Positions 23,491-35,077 of a DNA stretch of 64,000 nucleotides are shown here, one piece after another. Numbering within the stretch: the first letter of the stretch is position 1; each line of letters starts with the position of its first letter. The translations under genes and the position numbers were made by a program. The notes under the pieces are model-generated. The model searched no databases, was not told the DNA's origin, and worked only from the letters and a program-made list of their open reading frames with translations. The stretch comes from Mimachlamys varia. Lineage: Eukaryota > Mollusca > Bivalvia > Pectinida > Pectinidae. Location: the NCBI GenBank assembly GCA_947623455.1, contig OX392534.1, positions 8,876,001 through 8,940,000 of the forward strand, given 5' to 3'.

Positions 23491-26400
23491 GTTCGCTTAC
23501 GTCGTCAACTTTCAGTATTTAACGTAATCATTTTGAGCACCTTCCTTTTCAAGTACAGTAAGATATCTGGCGGCAAATTATTCTACACTTTGTAAAATAC
23601 ACGACAAAGATTTCAGCTTATGAAATCATTAGAGATCCCCCTAGACACTATTTCCGTTGATTCTGATAACAAAATTTCCCACTAGACTACTAGACTATAA
23701 GATTTCGTCACGGGTACTCTTTGTTAAAATTGGAATTAGATAAGCCATATTACATACACAAATATAAATATCTAACTACAGCCTAAAGTACAATTTTAGT
23801 TTTGGATTACCATGACTACATTGCATTCAATTTCGCAAGCCAAGGGTGTAAAATACGCTAATGTCTTTTTGAAAAGGAGAGTAGTTCATTGTACACCCTT
23901 GGTTTGTAAAGTTGCATGCACTAGCCCTACTGCAAACTGGACAGGAAAGGAGATCACTCTCCATTAACTGTCTGAAATTTGTTGTACTGCTTGCTTTTTA
24001 AGCAACCCGCATATACACAAGGAGGATTTGACTATGAACAAAGGGAATTTGAAAATGTTAACGTCTATTTCCGCAAGGCTATTTAATACCTGATTACATC
24101 AAAAGTGTTGCCCAACTACAGACAAAGTCTTTGGTCTGATCAAATAATATCACAAACATATTCCATGTGAGTGTCCTAACTCCCTAAAAGAGTTTGTTAT
24201 ATTAAATGTTTAAAACACAATCAAGTCTCCACTTGGCTCACTCATCAGATTTCCAGGACAAACACAAGAACATAACCACCTCGTTGTGTACATATTTATT
24301 ATTAATTAAAAATTTTAAATTGGTACAGTTTGAACAGTTGTGTATGTTGAAGCTTTCAGCTAATGAATCAAGTTCATGATATTGCGAGAGCACCCAGAGT
24401 TGAATACAAGGATCAGAGCACTCCGTTGTGACCCAGCCACCCAGCGGGAAAACCAAAGCGGGTGTGTTAAAACATCTTAGGGTTGACATAAACCAATAAA
24501 AATAGGTATATTTGAAATGAAAATTACAAACTCAATGACCTCTTATATCTCATGATTTTCAAAATTTTCAGGTCTTCCCCACCCACCCCAACGTTTCAAA
24601 AAATTGCCAAATCACAGTCATACTTTTTATCATTCAACACCATATAGACAAATCTTATAAATTAATTCATTTCTTTGATATACAGTCTTTTTTAACTAGT
24701 AAAACACAAAACAGATCCTACACATCATAGTTTGGACTGATAATTAAATCAAACTAGTTTTTCAAGTTTACAACGTTCAAAATCTCAGAACATATATTGA
24801 ATATGAATAGTAAATGCACAAACAATATTAGAAACAACAGTGGAAGGTTGCGATGCACATTTTCTACAAAATGGAACTGTCATATGGGTATTAAAGGTGA
24901 CACATACAGAGAGGGCCAGATTAAAGCCTAATATCACAAAAGAAGTAACTAATGTAGAGATACACATGTTAAAGGATTAAATAAATCTATGAAATGTATT
25001 TACAAATGCCAAGAAATCTCTGTAAAAAATATACATTATTTTTATTTAAAAGGATAATTCCAAAGATCAGGTAACAATTGAGTGAATTAAGTGCCAATAC
25101 CTTGAATATCAAAGGCAAGAATTAGCATATCTAATCTTAAAATTTAAAGGATTTATCTTTGGAACTGCATGTTCAATTTAATGGCAGTAATTTCACTTTT
25201 TATTTGTACAGCTTGCTGCTGAAAGTGTAAATTTGATCATGTCATTGACCTGATTCTGGAGAATTATGTGAAAATGTATATTAACTTTTAGCACAGAAAT
25301 GATAATTACATACCATAAGGAAACACTGACACTAAAATGACAGTAACATAAATGACTACACCCAACCTGAGGCTATCACAATCTACCTTACTGCTCTACA
25401 AAGAATTTAGGGGGCTACAACTACCATTGCTCATTGTAATGTAGCATGCCTTAACAGCAGTGCATTCTGGCAGTGAAATCGTTCATACTTCTGATAGACA
25501 CAAGAAATGACGTTTCAAATTTCACACATTAAAACAATACAAAAAGGAAAGTAGAAAAACTTTGTGGAATAGGAGGGAAAAGGTGTCTTAAGCAAAGTTT
25601 ACACAAAGGTAATAAAGCCAGGCTGAAATATAAGTTGTCTTCTTCACTATTCCTTCTGTTCGTACGAGTTTTATCATTTTGATTTACAGTCCCTCATTCT
25701 GGCAGTGTCGAAATATTTGAAATATGGCAGGACATCAAACATGAATAATAACTGCCCATGACTAACAAGAAGACTCTACTGCATACTGCATAGATCATTA
25801 GATACAATGGAGGATGTACTAGATGTAACACTTGTATATTTCAATCTCAACCAGAATGAAAACTTGACTCCACTCAAATTGGTCTTACACATCAATTACA
25901 TTGGAATGATATAATTATCCTTAAAGAATTTCTATCTTGTTTTTTCAGTTTGTTTTACAGTTCTCTATCAGCACATAATACCACAATACTGAAATGTGAC
26001 ATATGAAATGGAGCAACAAGCATACTGTGTGGCATACAGTCGAGTGTAGGGTGCCATTCTGTTTAAACAGACAGGTATGGCATATGTCTGTAACTCAACC
26101 TTCTACTCATTCAAGTACTTGGGGTTTTGGTAAACAAGAGTTGCCTTATTTTGGTACGAGTTGTTTTTTGTCTAGTTTCCTGTATATTTACATAGGTTTT
26201 CTAGTAATATGAAGATGTTACAGTGCTAATGATGCAGTATTAAATAACCTTGAATTTGAGACCTCTTAAAAATATGCTTCTCTTCATTTGCCTTCCATTT
26301 CCTTAGGACTTCCAGGAAGACAAATGTCTCTGGAGAAGGACTGGCCACCATTAATGTTCACCGTGTTAGGATTATGTCTATTCCTTTGTCTGTATATTGT

Positions 26401-28197
26401 TTTGTCAGGAGAAGCCACATTCACAATCTGTTGTTTGTAACGTACTTTCAATTACAACTTTATCAATTTTTCAATGTATTTCCGGTGTACCTACCTAAAA
26501 GGGAGCTAACTCTTGTTTACGAAAGGACCCAATACTGAACAGTACTCCAATATTCCTGTTTACGAGACCCAATACTGAATAGTACTCCAATATTCCTGTT
26601 AAATAATCTGAATAATGGTTCTCCTTGTGATTACATAAGAGATTGTTAAAGAAATGTTCCTTGTAAGGGTGCCAGTGTTGAAACACTAACTAAACCTTGA
26701 GTTCAGTACATGTTACAATTGTTAAGATAATTGACACTTCGGCTATAAGGTACACAATGTCAGACTGGTCTAAAAACATTTCAATAGATCCAGTTTTACA
26801 TATATCCTAAACCAAATACAAACAAGTACTGGCTCCTGTTATCAACTGTATCTACTTAATTCTGTTGTAGCCTATTCATCCTCCCAGCACAATCTCTACA
26901 GCCGAAGTACCACACGGCCACTCCAGGTTATAATGTACGAGATTAATCTATCATAGCAAAGAACATGGAGTATCTCATTGCATATGAATATATAGATATA
27001 AGCCGTTTATACATACACACTGCTGTACAAACCTAGTGACCAACACATATGTAGTTTCGGTTCACTTTCTGATTTGCATAAATTTGACTTGTGCTATGCA
27101 TACTGTGTATAATGATTGTAACAATCAGCTAAATGTTAACCATGCCTATAAAAATATATAAAGCAAAAAATTACAGATCCATGTAACATTCTGTGCACCA
27201 AGTCGGCTCTCAATCCACTGCAATCAAGTCACATTCCCAACACACATTGTCAGTCCTCGAATACGAAATCTTCACCAATGCACTGGCTTTGCCAAACACT
27301 CCTTGGAACTGCAAGTTTTCAAGCAAGCCAGATACCCTTAATACAAATTTAAAAGATCATCTTTATATATACAACGGTACACGCATGGTATGGTCTCCAC
27401 AAGCTGACGTTGGTACACACATTTCAGGACATGTATCCGTATAAGCTGTATCTAAGTATCAAGTATGGCCCCGTAAATTTACACAGCTAGGTGACATTCA
27501 GAATTGTACCTGTAAGCAAGAAGTATTTCTTGTCACAATATTTGAGTCCATGAAGTTTAGATATACTCTCGGCACCGTGGCGAGTGGTCAACATCTCATA
27601 TGGATTTGTTTCTATACCTGTAAATACAGAATAACATGTTACTACTTCACATAACAACAGTTTACACACAGGCTTGTGAGGGGAGGTTACTCTTAAGGAA
27701 ATTACAGATTTGAACTTGAACCATGGCTGAATAAGTACATCTATTGGTCCTACAAATAGATATAGATTTCCTGATGAGTGATGTGCGGTTGTCATGTTGA
27801 TCCAATTCTGGTTTGATAATTTTCAAACTAAATAGGGGCACAAAGAGTGCCTTTTACAATTTAAAAGTTCACAAGGAAAGGAATACCAAAGTAACATGAT
27901 ATGTACATGTCATGACCTTTTTCTGTCACAACATTTAGATATTGTAAAGACCATGTGTTTCTCTTAGAGAATACATTAGTCCTGTTTACCAGAGCCTAGA
28001 ACCTCACAATGGATGATGATGTCACAAAATATCGCTACTTGATGTAAAAATAAAAGATTGACTGATGGACTGAGGGTAACCGAACATGTTTACCAACTCA
28101 TACTAAGTAGATTTATAAATTGACTTGTAATTGAGGAACAGTTGCCTGTTTTACCTGTATACTCACACAAGTCTACATACATATTGACGACTCACTC
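23490..28197. other. Non-coding, perhaps long 3' UTR of the minus-strand Rap1 gene
   Basis: About 4.7 kb of AT-rich sequence with no recognisable exon. It lies downstream of both Rap1 last exons and may include their 3' UTR, but I cannot choose a polyadenylation site. A small 11-bp inverted repeat (ccaagggtgta) occurs at 23840-23850 and 23892-23902, and a duplicated cctgtttacga/tactgaa...tactccaatatt segment at about 26510-26600. A minus-strand frame at 27487-27616, after a tatttacag acceptor, is protein-like for about 40 codons but unrecognised. Confidence 0.4.
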
Positions 28198-28296
28198 CTA
28201 CAGTAGTACACAGCAGCCCTTCTTGCCACCTCCAGATGGACCACTTACATTTCCTGGGTTCTTTTTGTTTATTGTCCTTACTAAACTATAAAATAC
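28198..28296 (-). CDS. RAP1: Rap1 alternative last exon B (glycine-rich, double cysteine tail)
   Basis: Acceptor cattttcag before 28296 and stop TAG at 28200-28198. It has exactly the same length and phase as exon A, and encodes [14 protein letters not shown] and then [14 protein letters not shown] plus CVLL. The adjacent Cys-Cys could allow palmitoylation beside prenylation and the tail is far less basic. The shared first half and the shared aaccagga/aatccaga-like layout point to a tandem exon duplication. Confidence 0.92.
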   Translation of the reverse strand, partial: VFYSLVRTINKKNPGNVSGPSGGGKKGCCVLL

Positions 28297-31200
28297 CTGA
28301 AAATGAAAAGCAGCTGGGATGAAGGATCCACCCTAACCTTCAAAATGTCATACTTACACCATGTTATATGCATGCGATTAAATGATGATTGACGCTCTTC
28401 TACAGTAGAACGCAGCCCCCTTTTTTCTTTCCGGTTTTATTTTTGCCTTTTATTTCTGGATTCTTTTTGTTTATCGTCCTGACTAAATTATAAAAAATCT
28501 GAAAATAAAAAAGAAATGGACTTTTGAACTTTACAGTACGTTTAAACTGACATTGCCAGGATTCTCCCCAGAGCACTACCAAATTTGACACTTTTACCTG
28601 GATTTTTTTCAGGACCTGAATTTATGTTTTATGATTCCATGTGTTCGGCCTCCTGGGTATTACCAGTCAGGGATTATGGGACGGTTCATCAGTTGCAGTG
28701 TAATAAACATGTTCCATCTATCTATCTACACATGTTAATAAGCAGTGAATACTTATTGAGAATCGTAATTCTGTTGTTAGGGTGTAACTTGCAGTAGTGT
28801 ATTTATGAATTGTTAATAAATTTGACTTTTTGTATTCTTTATTTCATGCAAATTATATTGATTTTGTAACAGCAAGGTTCATCTCCGATACAAGATTACA
28901 ATTAACAGTAAAACAATGCAAGGTTTGTAATCATACAAATTATAAAGTCAGAACTCCTATTGTGCATGTGTTCGATAAGGTCAAAATGATGACCTGAATC
29001 AATTAAGTACTTATCAGGTTGAAATAGATATTCCAACTTTCATTATGTAATTTCATTTTTATATTATATATCCATCTTAAATGAGGAAAAACCAAGCCAA
29101 ATAAGTTTGAAACTGAACAGAATAAGGCTGAAACGTATGATAAATGATCTTGCAAAAATGAGATTACTTGTAATCAACAAGCTATATTGTCTTGGATGTC
29201 GTCAGTTGTACTTAAAATAGACACAACAAATACAATGAAATAAATCAAATTCTGCTTGGAATAAACATGTGTACGAACAAATGGATACAATTAAAGCAAC
29301 ACAAAAAGACAAAATGGTTAAGACACATGTAGAACTGGATAAAGTAGTACAAGAGTATGGTATTTGGATAATAATTATATAAGGTGTTAATAACACTATA
29401 CTTTCCAAGTCCCAGTCATGCGATTTTATCAGACTCATACAGCTAGGTATCATGCAATAACATTGGTAAGACTAGGTGTTAATCAGAACGTCTCAGTTTG
29501 TTGTGTACATGTGATAATTTATGCCTGTAAGCTGGCTTAGTTGACACGTCAGGAGAGGATGTGGCTCTAATAAACAAACTATTGTCCTGGACGGCACTTC
29601 TTGAAGTTATGTTGTAATATCAAGCTTCATCTACAGTTAAGAGGCATTTCTAGGGGTATTGAATTATTTGTAATTTTAGTCTAAATAACGATTTTAGTGG
29701 AGTTGTGTTATTGTTTTATTAATAGCTTCTATGTTATTTGAAGTTCAGGAGAAACACTTGTAGTATGTGATATGATCTATGTTCAGGTAGTACTCTGGTG
29801 GTGTCTGGTACATAGAGGATCTTACACGAATGTTGATGTAATATGGAATTTATCAAATGAGTTAAATACTTTAATATGTCACAAGCTTTTAGGCAAGTGT
29901 GGTGTGTGGTACATTCTAAATTTAGATGATACTCAGTGGTATGTGGTATATTCTAAATTTAGATGATACTCAGTGGTATGTGGTATATTCTAAATTTAGA
30001 TGATACTCAGTGATGTATGGTTCATTCTAAATTTAGATGATACTCGGTGGTGTGTGGTACATTCTAAATTTAGATGATACTCTAGTGGTGTGGTTCATTC
30101 AAAATTTAGATGATACTCAGTGGTGTGTGGTACATTCTAAATTTAGATGATACTCAATGGTGCGTGGTACATTTTAAATTTAGATAATACTCATTGGTGT
30201 ATGGTACATTCTAAATTTTACTGATACTCGGTGGTGTGTGGTACATTCTAAATTTAGATGATACTTGGTGGTGTGTGGTACATTCTAAATTTAGATGATA
30301 CTCGGTGGTGTGTGGTACATTCTAAATTTAGATGATACTCGGTGGTGTGTGGTACATTCTAAATTTAGATGATACTCAGTGGTGTGTGGTACATTCTAAA
30401 TTTAGATGATACTCGGTGGTGTGTGGTACATTCAAAATTTAGATAATACTCGGTGGTGTGTGGTACATTTTTAATTCCAATGATAAACTATTTAATCTAG
30501 ATAATGTTTTGTCACCGTGTATTGTATTTTTTTATAATCTTTTTTTTTTTTTAAATAATAGTAAGTTGTGCTTCTTATGTAACTTATCATCTTAAATAAC
30601 ATTTCTGTTAGATTTGAGATATATAGTGTAATTTTATGCTAGCTCTCTAGTCTACATGACACTTTTTTTGGGGGGTGGGGGGTCATGTGCATGTTATAGC
30701 TTTTACCAGTTCAATTTTGTATGACTTTTACTGATACCGAAACACTTTTGCAACAATATATTCAATTGATATGATACATTCTCTAATGAAATGAGATCTG
30801 GTATAACAGTTTTTTGAGCAAACCAGTATTTTGATAGGTTTATAAAAATGAAATGTTATATAAATATCATTATAAAGTGATGAAAAAATCAAATGAAATA
30901 AAAAAGAATAATGAATGTGGTTAAAAAGGAAATATTGTTACTAAATTTGATTTCATTGCATACACAGGTACACTGCTGCATCATCAGACCATTCCAGGAA
31001 AAGTGTCATTCTATTTCTACTTGCTTGGTTAAAAGGAGAGAACATACTGGGGAGAATCCTGTATCATATAATACACATGTCAATAAGCTATCATAGTTAA
31101 CATACAGTTAATTATCTTACATTATATACAATATATACATTCACTTTCTAGTATGGCTACAATATATAGAAGAATGGAAACTCTACTACTCAGCTTAGGC

Positions 31201-34200
31201 ATCTAAGTTCTACATTACGGTTAAGGGATTCAACATAACAAGGATTATAAGGGGGAGGAATGCACGGTTCTAAAACAATATAAGCAGTTATTCCAAAATC
31301 ATACAAATATTCTTCTAGTTTTCTATTCATCAAAGTTAAGTGGGAGTTTACAAATGCCAATAAAGTTGACAAATATAAGGTTGTAGAAATTTTATGTATC
31401 AAAGGACATGATTTACAAGTCATCTCAACCAATTTTAGTAAATATGTGAGTTCCATATTATACCCAGTATTACCTGTCTTCACTATATATATACCAATTA
31501 GCAAGCATGTGAGATCCAGATACCCAGTATTACATTATAAGATATACATAGCAGATTATTTAAGCAGGTCATATACACCGTCATTAGTCCCATTTTCCAG
31601 TGTAAAGCTATATATATTGTAGTTGTATTTATATTACTGATTTTTGGAAACTTTTAGCATAAAAACTTTCAGACCAGTCTGATTTATTTAATAAAGAAAT
31701 TTACTATTCCATTTTACTGATTAATCTTTGAATAAAATCTGTTTTCCAAATTCAAAATCTTGTTTTAATAGAAAGAAACTTAATAAAATGTATAAAATCA
31801 ATGACATAACATTTCTCAGCAAATAAGAAAACAATCAAATGTCAAAAGGCAACTAAAGATAATTGGAAGACAAAATATCTGAAGAAACTACACAGAGAGA
31901 CAATGGTTTTTTTTGCAAAATAAATACAAAGCTTACAAGTAGGTAAATATAAAGCAATATGTTAATAATAGGTAGATTGTTAGTGGTATGTAATGTGTGT
32001 CACATATGTTTACCTCGTTCACATTCACTTTCGCCTTTGCTGATGTTTCTAGAAACTCGGAACTCCAGTTTCTGGCCAAGTTGTTACCCTGATCCTTCCC
32101 GACCACTCGCTCGTCTTCCAAATCACACTTGTTGCCAACAATGATGATAGGCACCTGTGACAACAGCAATAACGCCAGGCATTGATATATTAGTCGCTGC
32201 ATCAATTAAAATTTTGTTTCAAAATGAGAATGCCCATTCAATCAGGCTCAAAGAGTGAACTGAAGATATTCTAGTGATTTTAGTTCTATGAGAACTTCTA
32301 CTTGACAACCGCACTTTGTTTAGGTTTCAACCAAAATAAATTTGGGAACAAATAAATCTATATGATACTCTGAGAATTGAGGTATTGTTCATCTCGACAA
32401 GATATTTAATCTATAGCTATATTTATGTTATACTACTAACAACTTGGTTCAAACCTAACACTCCTTAGCTAACAAACAGCAATGTATTTTAACAGTATTT
32501 TACATGATCATATCTCCCGAAGAAAAATAATAATATTCTGTTAGATTTATCATAATTTGCTTCAAAATTATATCGACAGAAACATACAATAAAGACTTTG
32601 ATTAACCTTTACATGTATTATGAAAGGGGACATGAGAAGAATATTTTTGACATAAGTATCATATCCAGGTATAGATATACAGATTTTGCCTACATCATCT
32701 GTGTCTTTGACTCTTAGAATCTGTTCTCTCAGGTCAGCTAAGTCATTAAATGTTGACTGTGCTGTGATGGAATACACCAACAGGAAACCCTGTCCATTCT
32801 TCATGTACAAGTCTCTCATAGCTGTGAATTGTTCCTAAAAACAAAAGCAAGAGAATTCTAAACTCAGAATTGTAATCAGTGGACAATGTGTCCAATACAG
32901 TGTCATTGCAGTGTCTCAATACTTTCAATCAGAACATACACCAACACACAGTAACACACATTAAACACTTGTTAACAATCTTAACTCATTTGACCCTGAT
33001 ATTTCATAATGAACTATTCCATCTCTTGAATAGGAAGAGAATTCAAATGTGTCTTCGGGGGTGAATGAGTTAATACAAAGTGTAAACTGTGCTGCAGGAA
33101 CATAGAAGTGTAAGAATTGCTTAGAAATTGCTGAAAATAACAATTAAAATATCTACCTGACCCCAGGACTCCAAAATGTATCACTTCTACCCAAGGTTGG
33201 ATTTCCTTCCTAATTGCTTCTATGTACTTATTAAACAAATTTTACAGTTGGTACATATACCTCTTTAATAACAAAACCTCGAGTCCTGAGGTGGGATAGA
33301 TGTTTTACTGGAATAACCCTTACTTTATCAAAATCTTACAGCTACCTGCACTACCTTTCCAATAACAAAAGAAAAATGTAAATGACAGTGTTAAGAATGA
33401 GAGCATAGCTTAATTAAGAGGTATACAGTTATTACTTTTCTTTCACTTGTAGAACTTGGTGAATTTATAAATTATATACATACTGAACGTGTTGGTTACT
33501 TACAGTACCAGCTGTATCTAGAATTTATAGATTATATACATACTGAATGTGTTGGTTACTTACAGTACCAGCTGTATCTAGAATTTATAGATTATATACA
33601 TACTGAACGTGTTGGTTACTTACAGTACCAGCTGTATCTAGAACTTATAGATTATATACTTTCTGAATGTGTTGGTTACATACAGTACCAGCTGTATCTA
33701 GAACTTATAGATTATATACATACTAAATGTGTTGGTTACACACAGTACCAGCTGTATCTAGAATTTATAAATTATATACATACTGAACATGTTAGTTACT
33801 TACAGTACCAGCTGTATTTAGAATTTATAGATTATATACATACTGAACGTATTGGTTACTTACAGTACCAGCTGTATCTAGAATTTCAAGCATACACTGC
33901 TGTCCATCAACTTCTACTTGCTGTTAAAAGAGAAGGACAAAAATGATTTACATTTATGCAAATGACATCCTCAGTGATAGTAATTTATTATATAATGATG
34001 AATTGTTTATGTAATGTGAAAGGCTACATGTGTTAACAGTATAAAACCATGGTTTATTAATTTGAATTGGACTGTCACAATTTATTTGAATAATGGTATA
34101 TGCAAGAATACAGTATCATATCACAATACAGAATTGAAATCACAATATTTTCCCAAAGCTGTTGCCTTTGCTAATAACTGTTTAAACTTTGTAAATCCCT

Positions 34201-35077
34201 ACAAATTCTAAAAGATATGTCATTAACCATACTATAGACAGTGAGTGTTATTACTATTGGATGAAGTTGATTGAGATTTCATATTCAATTGTTGGTACAA
34301 TATTGGAAAAAAAAAAAAAAATCTGTGTAATCCATATGATTTACACGCAATTGGTGGAAAATCATTTTCCCAGTGCCTCTCGAGTCCTGATATTGGCATT
34401 ATTGCAGAAGATTCTCAAAAGTTGAACATGTTTGACACCTTTGACCTTGAAAGTAGGTCAAGGTAATTATTTGGATGAAATTTATAGCACTTGGTCCAAG
34501 GTACCAATTCAATGGACCATATGAGCTAAAACTGTATTTAGTATATTAATCTAATTTCTGTCTATAAATGAAATTTAAGGACTTACTTTTCTGTAACTGT
34601 CTTCAATTGTTGGATCATATTTTTCAACAAAAATATTCTGTACAAATTGAACAGTCTAAAAGGAACAAAAATTTTCAGATTAACATCAAGTACAGGCAAA
34701 ATCATCATATTGCAGAGCAATTATTTTCAGTAACAAACATCAATCATTTAGCCACTGGATGTAATCTAAAGTGAATAACAATGAGCAACAGCATTTAAAC
34801 CAATTTTTCATAAATCTGTCATGCATCTTTTTTAAGAACTATCCTTGTGAGATATGAATGATTTTTCAAATATTAGCCAGGTATTTTTTTTTTAAATGGC
34901 AAGTATTAGTAAGCAAATACACTTTATCCACAGGAAATATATATATTTATATATTATAACTCAAATATGATGATTTGATTGTGAAGTCTACTAAAAGTGA
35001 ATGACAGAAAGATATCATACCAGAGCACTTTTGCCCACACCGCCACTGCCTAGTACAACTAGCTTGTACTCCCTCAT
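28198..35077 (-). CDS. RAP1: Rap1-type Ras-family small GTPase, alternative last exons
   Basis: Coding exons 35077-35021, 34655-34587, 33920-33864, 32834-32694 and 32154-32014, all phase 0, join either 28498-28400 or 28296-28198; each form has 187 residues. Rap1 cycles between GDP and GTP at membranes and controls integrin adhesion, cadherin junctions and polarity. Visible are the P-loop GSGGVGKS (10-17), effector loop YDPTIEDSY (32-40), switch II DTAGTEQ with Thr61, the Rap-specific replacement of Ras Gln61, NKCD (116-119), ETSAK (144-148) and a C-terminal CVLL box, whose final Leu predicts geranylgeranylation. Length matches the family (184 in vertebrates). The two last exons change only the hypervariable tail that sets membrane targeting. 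The gene is intact. Orthology to Rap1 rather than Rap2 rests on the near-identical core and the tail. Confidence 0.95.
28400..28498 (-). CDS. RAP1: Rap1 alternative last exon A (polybasic tail)
   Basis: Acceptor tattttcag before 28498 and stop TAG at 28402-28400. Encodes [14 protein letters not shown] followed by a lysine-rich [14 protein letters not shown] and CVLL. The polybasic run next to a prenylated cysteine resembles vertebrate Rap1A and Rap1B tails and favours acidic inner-leaflet membranes. It is the proximal of two equivalent 99-nt exons. Confidence 0.93.
   Translation of the reverse strand: MFYNLVRTINKKNPEIKGKNKTGKKKGGCVLL
29890..30478. repeat. 37-bp satellite in Rap1 intron 5, about 15 copies
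   Basis: Head-to-tail 37-bp units on the core gatactcggtggtgtgtgg followed by tacattctaaatttaga. It lies in the 3.5-kb intron between exon 5 and the first alternative last exon. Copies are highly alike in the middle and decay at the ends. Open frames through it are artefacts. Confidence 0.93.
32014..32154 (-). CDS. RAP1: Rap1 coding exon 5 (NKCD, SAK)
   Basis: Acceptor ttgtcacag before 32154 and donor GAG|GTAAAC after 32014. Encodes 47 residues with the guanine-specificity motifs NKCD and ETSAK. It ends in phase 0 after NVNE, compatible with both last exons. Confidence 0.95.
32694..32834 (-). CDS. RAP1: Rap1 coding exon 4
   Basis: Acceptor gtttttag before 32834 and donor GAT|GTAGGC after 32694. 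Encodes 47 residues from [17 protein letters not shown], the rest of switch II and helix 2, to RVKDTDD. Confidence 0.95.
33481..33890. repeat. 60-bp array spanning the Rap1 exon 3 splice donor, 7 copies
   Basis: Seven units at exactly 60-bp spacing. On the minus strand each contains the last 21 nt of exon 3 (seven codons, Ile-Leu-Asp-Thr-Ala-Gly-Thr) followed by the donor and 36 more intron bases. The copy at 33864-33884 is the real exon end and six copies lie in the intron. Donor GTAAGT is kept in four of the six intronic copies; one has GTATGT and one GTGTGT. Identity among units is about 93-98 percent by eye. Confidence 0.95.
33864..33920 (-). CDS. RAP1: Rap1 coding exon 3 (switch II start)
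   Basis: Acceptor tttaacag before 33920 and donor ACT|GTAAGT after 33864. Encodes 19 residues ending LDTAGT, with Thr61 as the last codon. The last 21 nt of this exon plus 39 nt of intron form the unit of the tandem array that follows. Confidence 0.95.
34587..34655 (-). CDS. RAP1: Rap1 coding exon 2 (switch I)
   Basis: Acceptor ttttag before 34655 and donor AAA|GTAAGT after 34587. Encodes 23 residues including the effector loop [12 protein letters not shown] that contacts Rap/Ras effectors. Confidence 0.95.
35021..35077 (-). CDS. RAP1: Rap1 coding exon 1 (start codon, P-loop)
   Basis: ATG at 35077 encodes [19 protein letters not shown], then the donor CTG|GTATGA. The same exon contains a short 5' UTR; a plausible acceptor (gaatttgtag) precedes 35118. 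Confidence 0.95.

Noticed and set aside
27487..27795. Minus-strand frame with an acceptor-like tatttacag and about 40 protein-like codons
   Set aside because: No recognisable family, does not fit the Rap1 structure, no partner exon; kept only as a remark.
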